Assembly (NCBI GenBank): GCA_003024785.1
Contig: PUQB01000148.1
Coordinates: forward strand, 1 to 64,000
Source of the DNA: Selaginella tamariscina
Lineage: Eukaryota; Streptophyta; Lycopodiopsida; Selaginellales; Selaginellaceae
DNA length: 64,000 nt
Direction of reading: 5' to 3'
Part shown: positions 12,016-22,336 of the stretch, piece after piece
Position numbering within the stretch: the stretch's first letter is position 1
Layout: each line of letters opens with the position of its first letter
Position numbers and translations under genes: made by a program
Notes under the pieces: model-generated
What the model saw: only the letters and a program-made list of their open reading frames with translations
Databases searched by the model: none
What the model was told of the DNA's origin: nothing

Positions 12016-13520
12016 TTAACCTAGAATATTAAGTTAAAAGGATATTTAAACGGATAAATCCCTAACGGAATATATTATAATCCTAATGCATTTCTAAACC
12101 CCTAAATTGTAATTTTAAGAGAGAATGTAAGAGAGTGAATCTTAATAAGTATTTTTAAATTTGTTTATAATACTTACTTGTAAACAGCACTGAAGGCGCC
12201 GTGCTTTCCTATAAAGAATAGCACCCAATTTAATCTCGCTCCTGAGATGATCACTATGAAGAAAAAAGAAGATCTAAAGAGTGAAAAATACAGAAATGAA
12301 GAAACCCTTGCCGGAGAAAGAACCAGATCTGAATTTGAGTGGGAAATTAAATGCATTTTCAAATTTACATGTCAGACCGACAATACATATGTCAGAAATT
12401 CAAATTTTTTAAAAAGAACAGAAAATAAAATTTAAGATGAGTTGACACAAATATCCGACACTCTGACATATATACTCTCCAGTTCCAATGAGTATTTTAA
12501 AATTGCATTTAATGTTATTCAAGTGATTCAAGCTGTTTAATATTACGAAATTTTAGACTATATTCTACATTCTTAGTATTCAAGTATATTTATATTATAT
12601 ATATATATATAATATATACTTATACAATAAATAAATTGATATATTATTATGTATCATTTAAAATATATTCATAGTCTGTTTATTATTATTATTTTCTTAA
12701 TTACTCGAGTATTTAGTTTTCATTTCCTAGTATCAATGGGATATTCTTTAATATTTTATTAATATTTGAAGAATATTCTAATATTAAACCTGATTATCAT
12801 AATTAAATTAGTCTTGTTCTTAATTATTGCAGTAATTATTCTACATTTGTATATATTAATGGGATTTTCTCAATTAATTTGTTATTATTTCAAGAATATT
12901 CATGTGTTAAACCTTATTATCAATATTAAATTAATACACACTATGAACATATTTTAAATTATACATAATAATACATCATTTTATCTAATATATAGTCATA
13001 TATAGTTTTAATAATATATATATTAATATCATTTCCTTAATTACTTGAGTAATTAATCTTCTTTATATTAATGGGATATTCTTTATTATTTTCTTATTAT
13101 TCCAAGAATATTCCAATATTAAACATGATTATGATAATTAATTTAGTTAATTATTTGAGTACTTAATTTATATTTATATGGGATTTTCTCAATTAATTTC
13201 TTATTATTTCAAGAATATTTCAATGTTAAACCTTTTTATCAATATTAAATTAATATATATTATTAAAACTATATAATGTTCTTAATTATTCGATGTTTAT
13301 TTTGCACACATATATAAACACAATCATAAATTTACACACGCATTACAAGAACTTACAAAAACACATATGCACACACATGCACAACCCTAAACCAAACTGA
13401 AGAAATAGGTTGCTTCTTTATTGAAAACATCATGTTCAACGCATGTATGATATATGTACTCAATCTGTGTGACTGTATGTAACACATTAAATTTACATGT
13501 GTTATATTAAGCTTGTTGGG
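12016..13520. repeat. AT-rich block with diverged repeats carrying GAATATTC
   Basis: From about 12,700 to 13,260 a unit of roughly 110-190 bp recurs about four times in diverged form. Each has an ATTACTYGAGTA-like string, ATGGGATATTCTTT or ATGGGATTTTCTC, a CAAGAATATTC-like string and AACCTKATTATSA. The palindrome GAATATTC also recurs at 7,470-7,530 and 14,210-14,290. No coding region is credible. Confidence 0.6.
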
Positions 13521-13523
13521 AGC

Positions 13524-13553
13524 AAACCCTAAACCCTAAACCCTAAACCCTAA
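13524..13553. repeat. Interstitial telomeric repeat 1
   Basis: Four tandem units of CCCTAAA, the plant telomere repeat read on the C-rich strand. They lie in AT-rich DNA just before the microsatellite block. Confidence 0.9.
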
Positions 13554-14340
13554 TATGTAACACAATGAATTTATTCATGTATTTATGTATGTCTGTGTGT
13601 ATACACGTGTGCATGTATATATGTGTACTCTGTATGTATATATGTGTACTTTCTGTCTTCTCTCATACATACACACCATGCATGATCCATGTTAATATGT
13701 ACTGTCTCTCTTCTCTCAAACATACACACCATGCATGATCTATAATATGTACTCGGTCTCTCTAATATTATGTACTAATATGTATGTGTGTATAATACAC
13801 ACCATGCATGATCCATAATATGTACTGTCTCTCTTCTCTCATATACTATGTATGTATATCTGTGTATAATATGTGTAAGTATATATGTGTACTAATATAT
13901 GCAATGTGTAAAAAATAATTTTTCAACACTCTCTCTTCTCTCATACATACACACCATGCATGATCCATCCTAAATCCAAAACCCTAAACCCTAAACCCTA
14001 AACCCATGTAATATGTGTGTATGTCTGTGTGTATACACGTGTGTATGTATATATTATGTGTATTAATATATGCAATGTGTATGTATGATGTATTGATACA
14101 CATGAAACTTTAACACTCTCATGGACACACACATGTTAAATCCCTGCATGATTTATATTTTTGAGGTGTATGTGATACACCCACGCACACGCACGCGCTA
14201 ATAATATAATGAAAGAATATTCGTTTAGGGCGAATCTATATTTTATTCTTTTTAGGGTTTAAGTATATTCTCAGAAGGAATATTCTATTAGGGTTGATAT
14301 ATATATTTAATTCCTTTAGGATTTAGGTATATTCTTAGGG
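13554..14340. repeat. Microsatellite-rich stretch with a recurring CT/CA motif
   Basis: The string TCTCTCATACATACACACC followed by ATGCATGATCCAT recurs whole or in part near 13,650, 13,715, 13,800 and 13,925, separated by TATGTGTA-type simple sequence. A second set of CCCTAAA repeats is embedded at 13,979-14,006. No gene is seen. Confidence 0.7.
13979..14006. repeat. Interstitial telomeric repeat 2
   Basis: About three and a half CCCTAAA units, preceded by degenerate CCTAAATCCAAAA. It has the same orientation as the tract at 13,524. Confidence 0.85.
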
Positions 14341-14391
14341 TTTCAAGAGGCGGCGGCTGTGAAATCGGCGGCGGCGGCTGTGCACACAGGT
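14333..14391 (+). other. Possible isolated first exon with telo-box
   Basis: TTAGGGTTT (the complement of a plant telo-box) is followed by a GC-rich stretch of GGCGGCGGC triplets and then CACACAG|GTGAGA, which looks like a splice donor. This resembles the 5' end of a plant housekeeping gene. The following 1.1 kb is simple sequence with no exon I can recognise. If real, it is a stranded fragment. Confidence 0.25.
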
Positions 14392-14693
14392 GAGATCTGT
14401 GTGTGTGTGTGTGTGTATGTATGTATATATGTATAGGAGTGTGCGTATAATTTTATTTATTAGTTTTATCTCTCGCACACACACGCACACTCCTGTGTAT
14501 GTATATGTGTGTGTGGGTGTGTGTTTGTTTATCTGTATGATTTTATTTGTTTCGCTCACACACGCATACACACGATATACATATACACATATATATATAT
14601 ATACCTATATACATATATACATACATATATTATGTGTACCAGTATCTGTAAATTTTTTTTTATTGATCTTGCTTTACACACACACACACACAC

Positions 14694-14730
<37 letters not shown>

Positions 14731-14795
14731 TATGTATACCAGTATCTGTAAATTTTTTTTTATTGATCTATCTCTCCCACACACACGCGCACTGC

Positions 14796-14875
<80 letters not shown>

Positions 14876-15570
14876 ATCAATGCATATTAACAAATAGTAT
14901 ACAACACTAGTTTATATATATGCTTATATATTCATATGGGTTATATATCTATATACACACATATATATATGTGTGTGTTTTTCTGTATAATTTTATTTAT
15001 TTATTAGTTTTATCTCTCGCACACACACGCACACTCCTGTGTATGTATATGTGTGTGTGTGTGTGTTTGTTTATCTGTATGATTTTATTTGTTTCGCTCA
15101 CACACGCATACACACAATATACATATACATATATATATACCTATATACATATTACATACATACAACACTAGTTTATATATATGCTTATATATTCACAGAC
15201 TCTCTCTCTTTCTCTATAGATTATATATCTATATACACACATATATATGTGTGTGTTTATCTGTATAATTTTATTTATTTATTAGTTTTATCTTTCGCAC
15301 ACACACGCACACTCCTGTGTATATATATATGTGTGTGTGTGTTTGTTTATCTGTATGATTTTATTTGTTTCGCTCACACGCATACACACGATATACATAT
15401 ACACACATATATATACCTATGTACACACATATATTAGGTGTACCAGTACTGTATAATTTTATTTATTTATTTATCTCTTGCACACACACGTACACTACAT
15501 ACATACATACATACATATAATATATATACACACACACATATATATGTGTGTGTTTTTATCTCGCTAAGCC
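14392..15570. repeat. CA/TG/TA microsatellite block with larger repeated unit
   Basis: Dense (TG)n, (CA)n and (TA)n tracts. A larger unit repeats at about 14,430-14,640, 14,980-15,170 and 15,250-15,440. It combines CTGTATRATTTTATTTRTTT, a CTCGCACACACACGCACACT string and a CATATACATA tail. The long plus-strand ORFs here are read-through of simple repeats and are not proposed as genes. Confidence 0.85.
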
Positions 15571-15578
15571 CCTCGAGC

Positions 15579-17160
15579 GGCGGGATTAATCCCGCCGCTA
15601 TAGGTTTATAGCCTCGGCGGCGAGATTAATCCCGCCGCTATATGGTTGGGGTCATGGCGGCGGGATTAATCCACCGCCGAGGCCCTTCAGGCATGGGTGA
15701 GCGGCGGGATTAATCCCGCCGCCGAGGCCCTCACGCAGGCTATGGGCGGCGGATTAATCCCGCCGCTCTACGACAAACCGAAGAGCGGCGGGATTAATCC
15801 CGCCGCCCATGGCCTGCGTGAGGGGCCTCGGTGGCGGGATTAATCCCGCCGCTCATCCATGCCCTGCGCGGAATGCGGCGGGATTTATCTCGCCGGCAAT
15901 GGCCTGTGTGAAGGTTCTAATGGGCGGGATTAATCCCGCCGGATTCCGCGCAGGGCATTTACAGGGGATGGGCGACGGGATTAATCCCGCCGCCGAGGCC
16001 CCTCACGCAGGCCATGGGCGCGGGATTAATCCCGCCGCCCAGGGAATTCACGCAGGACATGAACGGCGGGATTAATCCGGCCCCACGCTCATGCCCTTCG
16101 CGGAGGGCGGCGGGATTAATCCCGCCGCTCAGGCACTTCCGCGGATATAAGCGGCGGGATTAATCCCGCCCCCACCCATCCCTGTTCAAAAATGCCGCAG
16201 CCAATATATATGTGTGAGCGCATGATTTACGAGAGGGCGGCGGGATTAGCCTCCGAACCTTCATTACCCGGTGGCGAGATTAATCTCCGAACCTTCATTA
16301 CCCCATTGGTATGTTGAATCAATTCCGACTAACTCTGTCTGAGACGGAGAAGGTTTACAAAATACCAATGGAGGGAACCGAGAAGGGTGGTGGGATTAAT
16401 TTAACCATCCCTTACATGGTGGGCGGGATTAATCCCGCCGCGTACGCATGCCCTGCGCGGAATCGGGCGGGATTTATCCCGCCGCCATTGGCCTGCCTGA
16501 AGGGCCTAGGCGGCGGGATTAATCCCGCAAGATTTCGCACAGGGCATTGGCGTTCGGCGGGATTAATCCCGCCGACTAAGGCCCGAGTGAAGGGCCTGGG
16601 AGGCGAGATTAATCCCGCCGACGCCAATCCCTGCTCGGAATCGGGCGGGATTTAATCCCGCCGCCATTGGCCTGTCTGAAGTGCCTAGGCGGCGGGATTA
16701 ATTCCGCCCGATTCCGCGAAGGGAATTGGCGTCCGGCGGGATTAATCCCGCCGCATAGGGACCAAGTGAAGGCCCTGGGCGGCGGGATTATCCCGCCGAG
16801 TCTTCAATGCCTGTTGGAGGAATGAATCCGCCCCCTTCCTTTGTTTTCCTCCATTGGTGAGTCAGACCAATCCCAAACGTTTCTGTCTGAGACGTAGAAG
16901 GTTTCAACATACCAATGGAGGGGAACTGGGAAGGGTGGAAATTCATTTAACCATCACTTACATGGTGGGCGAGATTAATCCCGCCTCCTTTCTGGAGTCA
17001 CTGAAGGGGTGTGAGAAATAAATCCTGCCCAGTTCTCTCTGAGACCGAGAAGGGTGGCAAGATTAATTCCGCACTCCCGTTCAAGGCCTCCAGAAAGGTG
17101 GCGAGATTAATCCCGCCCACTCTTTCAGGAGGCATTGAAGGGGTGGCGAGATTAATTTCC
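15579..17160. repeat. Palindrome array 2 (start of module A)
   Basis: About 30 copies of the same palindrome, clean from 15,579 to about 16,800 and decayed after that. Spacing is mostly 39-48 bp in the clean part (cores at 15,579, 15,619, 15,659, 15,703). Spacers form a family distinct from array 1, built from GCCGAGGCCC, CTCACGCAGGC, CATGCCCTGCGCGGAAT and GAAGGGCCT. One spacer occurs in opposite orientations at 15,720-15,746 and 15,804-15,830. The array ends about 330 bp before the ParB-like gene. Confidence 0.95.
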
Positions 17161-17494
17161 ATGTGAATATATATGTGTATTAGTATATATAAGTTGCATA
17201 TCTCATTTTATTTACTTTTATCATCTTATCATAATATTTCGAGTAAAAGCTAGGAATCTATGTAAAACTGTCCAGAGCTCACATTTGTGGTGGTTCTAAA
17301 ACGAAATGTTATCTTTCTTTTGCACTAACACAATGTGAGCTTCGGACAGTTAATTACGTCTACTTCTCTCTGTGTATTATTTTTGTATATTCGGGTTTAT
17401 ACAAGTGTGTGTGCGTTTTTTATATAATTTATATTTATAGTGTATTATTTTGCAGAAGGACGATTTGATCAAACAAGGAGATCGAGTCATTAGT
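17161..17494 (+). promoter_or_regulatory. 5' region and probable leader intron of the ParB-like gene
   Basis: The part from 17,161 to about 17,310 is conserved on the minus strand at 43,650-43,800, next to array 3. It holds a 20-bp inverted repeat (17,266-17,285 and 17,332-17,351). A TATTTTGCAG acceptor-like string at about 17,455 precedes AAGGACG and the first ATG at 17,495, so a 5' UTR intron is likely. Confidence 0.4.
17266..17351. repeat. 20-bp imperfect inverted repeat (hairpin)
   Basis: The arms AACTGTCCAGAGCTCACATT (17,266) and AATGTGAGCTTCGGACAGTT (17,332) pair at 18 of 20 positions across a 46-nt loop. Module B keeps a diverged first arm, but the second is deleted there. Confidence 0.6.
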
Positions 17495-20400
17495 ATGGAG
17501 TCGTCGTCAAATTCTGGGTAAGAATTAAAATAAAATCTGTTATACTCGGATACTTGAACTAATCATTTTTGTATTCAGATGTGGAATTGAAGTGACATTA
17601 AAGACAAGGCAGGAGAAGAGATGGGCAGGGGGATTTTGGAATCAACTTGGCCATATTTTAAGATAAATGGAAAGCGCATTGGAGCAACCATGGTTGCTGT
17701 CAAATTAACCTCTGTCACATCTCATGGACAAGCAAAACAATGGAAAGTAGATTCGCTAGTCAAGCACCGAAAGCAGGCTGCGAACCCAGATTGGACGATG
17801 CTCGACAGATATGCCTTGTTCCATCCAATGTCACGTTCTCGGATCCAGAGGTCGTCAGTTACAACATTAATCTCGGGTGGTTTTGTCGACTTGTGGATAA
17901 TGACGTTCACGTGTTCACTAATGATGTTGACCTTGGAGTTCTTCTTCAACTCAACGAAAGCCCATCTATGGAGGGGATCCATCTGGATGTCTACTTCGAA
18001 GATCTTCAGACTCATCGAGTAGGTGTATTGTCAGGAGATATTGTTTCACAATACAAAAATCAGCAAGTGGAGCAATCGTCCCTCTTCACATTGAAGAAGA
18101 ACACAGCGACATCATAAGGGAGATTGAGAAGGTGGCTCGGTCTCAGGTTCTCTACAGATCCACGTTCAATTTGCTTAGGAGCTTCGGGAGCTGGAGAGTG
18201 TGCCGAGAACACTAGAACAGCTGCAGTCGGGGATCACACATGTTGATTCGGATCGCAAAAGAAAATCATCAATCGTTTTGTCAGCTGCACCTGTGGCATC
18301 TCATGCTGCAATAAGTCACAAGGAAATGATGTTGGATGATAAGATTTATCCTTGTAGGGTTAAATATTGCAGCGTCAACCCAAACTTCAATTACAGGCCA
18401 CTCAACCAGGAACGTGTAGCTGAGCTCATGGAGAAGATGAAGGACGACAATTCTTATACCGTTCCACATAATGCTGTTTTGTGTCCATACTATGAAAGAA
18501 GGAAGGGTGCTGACAAAGTCTGGATCACAACACCAGAACAACTCATGAAGATTCAGACGGAGAATAAAAGATCTATCAAGTACTACATCATTAGTGGCCA
18601 GCACACAATAACGGCAGCCCAACGACTTCTCGATGAACACAACAAAGGAACGATGGCAACAAAACTTTCCGAGCATACCCGTGAGAAGCTGACAAAAAGA
18701 TCGGCGTTTTTAGCTAAGCCGAATCTCACAATCGAGCAGTACCATAAGTTATCGGCGGAATGGGACGCTGCCGACACCAACCACTACAACAGCAAAATAT
18801 GGGAGAAGTTTAAACACACGCGAGCCGTGTGGGAATCTCTTCAGCGACCACAAAGAGCTACCGCAGGGAATACACAATCTGCGGAATACCGGGTAAGCAA
18901 ATTGTTTGGGCGGGATTTATCTCGCCGGTATATTAATCTGTCTTTTTCCTCAGAGAGTTGAAGAAATTGCAGCAGTTGATTTTGCCCAGGTGGGCGGGAA
19001 GGAAACATCATTTCTGATGATGTTGATTTCTTGCCCCGAAGATAGGATCTTTGCCAAATGGTTGGGGATTATGGAATCCTTTTCAAAAGGAACACTGAAG
19101 AAGAAGCAGACAAGTGAAGGGGAGCCCTCAGAAAAGTCTGCAAAGAAACCCAGTAAGACGCCGAAGGCTAAGTCTGTTCAATCTACAAAGGATGTAGACA
19201 ACGATTTCAAGCTCACATGGTTGAAGCCTTTAAATGGAACAACGATGGAGGAGATGGAAGTCTTGGCTGATTTGGTGATCGATGGCAAACTACAAATCAA
19301 TAACAGCAGCCCAACCTCTCCTTTTCATCTCAAGGCAATGGAGTTGAAGACGGTCAGGCATTTCAAGGAGTGGTTGGGAATACACTGCCACAAACTGGGT
19401 TGGACCTCGACTTCAACATATGAAGAGGTTAGCAAATATTTGCATGTGACGAACGATGATATGCTTGTCGAATGGGTGAACCAATCGGAAGATCTAGGCA
19501 AGAATCTATTGCACGCCAACGCCAAAAAGGAGAACATTGGGATGACGCCTTCTCTTATGGCAGTCCTTCAGCAGCGGAGAACCGAATTGAACCTTATAAA
19601 GGAGGATGCTACGAATCACGACAAGCCCTACAGATGTTTGTTGTTAGATTCGGAGACTTTATGGGGTAACATCACTGCTTGTAGGAAACCGTTTCAATTG
19701 TTCGTGATGGATCGGCGGGTGTCAAAAAATCTTTCGACAGATAGGGCACTAGAGGATCTGGTGGAGAAACTTAGCCGTGCAAGCATATACATAGAAGGTA
19801 TTTATTATTGAATTCATGCTTGCGCTCTTCACTGATACCTACTTTTTCAGGTATTTATTTCTTGATTCTTGCTCATGTCACCGATACTTTTGCCTTCGCC
19901 TTCGCCAAGAAGAATAGACATCGTTGGACAGGATTTTATATGAACGGATGCTAATCCCAAGTGCATTGATACTGTTGTTCACTTGGTTGTTAGGAATGCG
20001 CCAAACAATTTCAAGCTTCCAAATGACTGGCCAGGCATCTGTTTGCACTCCAACGGCCCTGAACCTCCATCCGATACACCGATAGGTATGAGTGACGTAT
20101 TCGGCAATGTACGTTATCCAAACATTACAAGTCAAGCGGCACGGAGCATCGTCAACTTGATCAGGGGTCCTCACAGTGATGCGTGGGTTTTTGACTACTG
20201 CACTAGGGGGTCCGTCTTGAAGGAGTGTTACCTTCGGCATACATGTGTGTTTGCCGTTGAGAAGGATAAGACCATGGTTGAGGACCTGAACAAGTGGATA
20301 GATTGGGTCTCAACTGAGTACCCCAACGATTCCATAAAGGCGTATTTGAGAAAGTTCCCTCCAGATAAGTGCGATAGCTCTGAAGGTGAATCTGGTTCAA

Positions 20401-20597
20401 TCTCGGAGTCTGAGAACGAACATCAATCAGATATTAGACCGGAAGTTATCTCGAGGAGTACAGAACATTCGCACACTCCAGGACCCATGGAAACATCAAT
20501 AGAAGATGCAGAAGATCTTGAACCATCTCACAAGCGGCTTAGACCTTCTTCGCCTCATTCAGAAGGTAATAGCGAAGAAGAATTGATAATGAATTGA
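17495..20597 (+). CDS. ParB/Srx-like protein with methyltransferase-like tail (near-intact copy)
   Basis: A multi-exon gene. Exon 1 (17,495-17,517) has a clear GTAAG donor. The middle block at 17,740-18,090 reads FSDPEVVSYNINLGWF and LVDNDVHVFTNDVDLG. The block at 18,200-18,892 has a ParB/Srx-like core: NPNFNYRPLNQERVAELMEK followed by YYIISGQHTITAAQRL. A 61-nt intron (18,893-18,953) leads to an exon with a Lys-rich linker and LFVMDRRV. A 53-nt intron (19,798-19,850) leads to the C-terminal part, where DAWVFDYCTRGSVLKE and CVFAVEKD resemble the last (motif I) strand-loop of N4/N6 DNA methyltransferases. The canonical DPPY and DPFxGxG residues are not conserved. An acidic, Ser-rich tail follows. 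Compared with module B, one extra G near 19,946 breaks the frame. Frame changes near 17,650, 18,070 and 18,150 are unresolved (short introns or decay). The domain calls are inference from motifs. Confidence 0.55.
18909..18926. repeat. Single palindrome relic inside an intron
   Basis: GGCGGGATTTATCTCGCC lies within the 61-nt intron 18,893-18,953. It is a 16/18 match to the array core. The same intron of the module B copy keeps a more decayed version at 42,366-42,383. Confidence 0.8.
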
Positions 20598-20854
20598 TAG
20601 AGTGATGAATAGTTGTAAATGAGTGTAACATAAGGCATTTTTGTATATTTCTTTTATATTTGTACAGAAAATAAATTCTCAAGGATTAATGAAGCTTTTA
20701 GTTCAAACATGGGTCACACATTAACAAGGTAAATAATATACCTTGATAATTTTAAGGTCAGCTAATTATCATTTTGCAGATGTAATGAAATAATTGAGAA
20801 CATGGATTTTCAGCATTGCCATGAGGTAAGAGAGGGGTTTGGCGACAATTTCTT
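20598..20854 (+). other. Gap with probable 5' exons of the phosphatase-like gene
   Basis: Two stretches have convincing splice borders: one ending ACATTAACAAG|GTAAAT near 20,729, the other between TTTTGCAG (20,779) and GCCATGAG|GTAAGAG (20,826). Both are conserved on the minus strand at 40,500-40,690. I cannot join them to the main frame cleanly. Confidence 0.35.
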
Positions 20855-22063
20855 GTGCCACATGTCAGAATGACAGAGTTCATGCAGGAAATGGATAATA
20901 ATGCAGCTCAAAACATCGTTACCATGGGGGCCACTTCAGTTTTTGCATCATCATTTTTATTGGCTTCAGTTCCGAAATCAATTTCTTCAGCGCATGCAAT
21001 ATCTGAATCTTGTAAGGATGATGTACAATTAAATGATGAAGGGATAGGCAACGAAATAGTGGCAACGGATAAATGTGAAAGGGAGCAAACAAGTGATTTG
21101 CAAAGTATTCAAGAGGCAACGCTATCTCATGTTACTCATGGCCATATTGTGTTGTTGGATGTCAATGGTGTTCTGCTTCATCGACAAAGGCCCGAGGATA
21201 GAAAAACAGAAATCAAACAAGGAGATTTCATTCCTTGTCATGGTAAATTTCGATATGATATTATTTTTCGTCCAGGGTTGGATCGTCTCTTTCAAAAGCT
21301 TAAGGAGATGGGTGCGCTTGTGGGGATTTGGTCATGCATGCAGATTCATAACTTAACACCGCTGTTGAGTTTACTTAAGAAACATTGTAGTGTTGCAGAA
21401 GAGGTGATTCGTAAAGATTGGATTTTTGACCAGCGAATGTGTCATAAACCTCTCGAATTTCACAATATAAGAAAGGAAAGCAAGCCATACTTCTTCAAGA
21501 ATGAAAGAATAATTGGGACTCATGGGGAGATCAGTCGCTTAAGGATAACGAAGAATGCACATATCTTAGTAGTAGACGACTCTCCTCAGAAGGCTATGCT
21601 CAACCAAAACATTGCTTGTATTCATCCAATCACTTTCGATCCATATTCTGATATCGATATCATGGATGAGCTAGTGAACTACTTGGATACGTGCCTCAGA
21701 AAGAAGAATCTCGAAAATTTTTGTGAGCAGTATCCACCGTATCATACATTTCCTGAAGCTTTTCTTTCTCGTGATATTGAATTTTATAAAATGAAGGATA
21801 GCAACCGGGCGCTTTATAATATTATTCTTAAGGAACGTCAGTTTTTAGATGAGCCTTTATGCAGACCTTCTCTTATCACATCTTATGTATTAACAAGGAT
21901 GGCAACTCCCAATTGCATTCGTGAGAGTGTTAAGTGGTGGCAACAACATCAAGATATTGACCAAAATGATTTGATTAATCCGGAGAGTGATGATTTAGGA
22001 CAAATTGAAAAGATTTCTTTGTATGATAGAAAGAAAGTATTTATAAAAAAATTAACATGTTGA
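20855..22063 (+). CDS. FCP1/SCP-like (HAD superfamily) phosphatase-like protein
   Basis: An intact 402-codon frame. Residues about 97-105 read VLLDVNGVL, the HAD motif I position. The nucleophile Asp is kept, but the second Asp of the usual DxD is Asn, as I recall for several plant FCP1-like proteins. RPGLDRLFQKLKEMG and GIWSC follow (motif II region), then ILVVDDSPQKAM (motif III/IV). These three in order mark the NLI-interacting-factor/FCP1 fold, whose members dephosphorylate RNA polymerase II CTD or other phosphoproteins. With DxN the activity is uncertain. The C-terminal third (EQYPPYHTFPEAFLSRD, VKWWQQHQ) is not one I recognise. The gene lies 257 bp behind the ParB-like gene on the same strand, and both recur together in module B. 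An upstream short exon may add residues, so the start at 20,855 is the longest open choice, not proven. Confidence 0.8.
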   Translation: MPHVRMTEFMQEMDNNAAQNIVTMGATSVFASSFLLASVPKSISSAHAISESCKDDVQLNDEGIGNEIVATDKCEREQTSDLQSIQEATLSHVTHGHIVLLDVNGVLLHRQRPEDRKTEIKQGDFIPCHGKFRYDIIFRPGLDRLFQKLKEMGALVGIWSCMQIHNLTPLLSLLKKHCSVAEEVIRKDWIFDQRMCHKPLEFHNIRKESKPYFFKNERIIGTHGEISRLRITKNAHILVVDDSPQKAMLNQNIACIHPITFDPYSDIDIMDELVNYLDTCLRKKNLENFCEQYPPYHTFPEAFLSRDIEFYKMKDSNRALYNIILKERQFLDEPLCRPSLITSYVLTRMATPNCIRESVKWWQQHQDIDQNDLINPESDDLGQIEKISLYDRKKVFIKKLTC

Positions 22064-22308
22064 TAAGAAAATGATTTCATTTGTAATTATGTTTGATAGT
22101 ATTTCTTCATTATTGTAAACTATTTTTAGAATAATATGAATATTCTAAGATATTTTAGGAATATTCCTTACTAAGTAAGGTTATTGAAGGATTAATTAAT
22201 TAATTAATTAATATTTAAGGCTTAATTACATATTAATTAAATGATTAATTAATAATTAAAACTTAAGTATTAATTAGTAATTTATTTTATATTCCCATTT
22301 TCACGTAT
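22064..22308 (+). other. AT-rich 3' flank of the phosphatase-like gene
   Basis: Contains TTAATTAATTAATTAATTAA, GAATATTC and TTAGGAATATTCC. The whole stretch is conserved in inverted form at 31,326-31,590, so it belongs to the duplicated module. Confidence 0.6.
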
Positions 22309-22336
22309 CATGCCCACTTTAGTTACAACGTGCATC
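22309..22336 (+). repeat. Terminal motif of module A
   Basis: CATGCCCACTTTAGTTACAA and the next bases match the reverse complement of the motif at 31,296 and 7,366 with about three differences. The homology with module B stops here, and the segment duplicated at 55,551 begins immediately after. Confidence 0.6.

Noticed and set aside
14390-15437. Long ORFs rich in His, Thr, Tyr and Ile
   Set aside because: Translation of CA/TG/TA microsatellites with no domain and no codon signal.
18281-18780. Minus-strand ORFs opposite the ParB-like exon
   Set aside because: Shadows of the plus-strand coding sequence; no motifs of their own.
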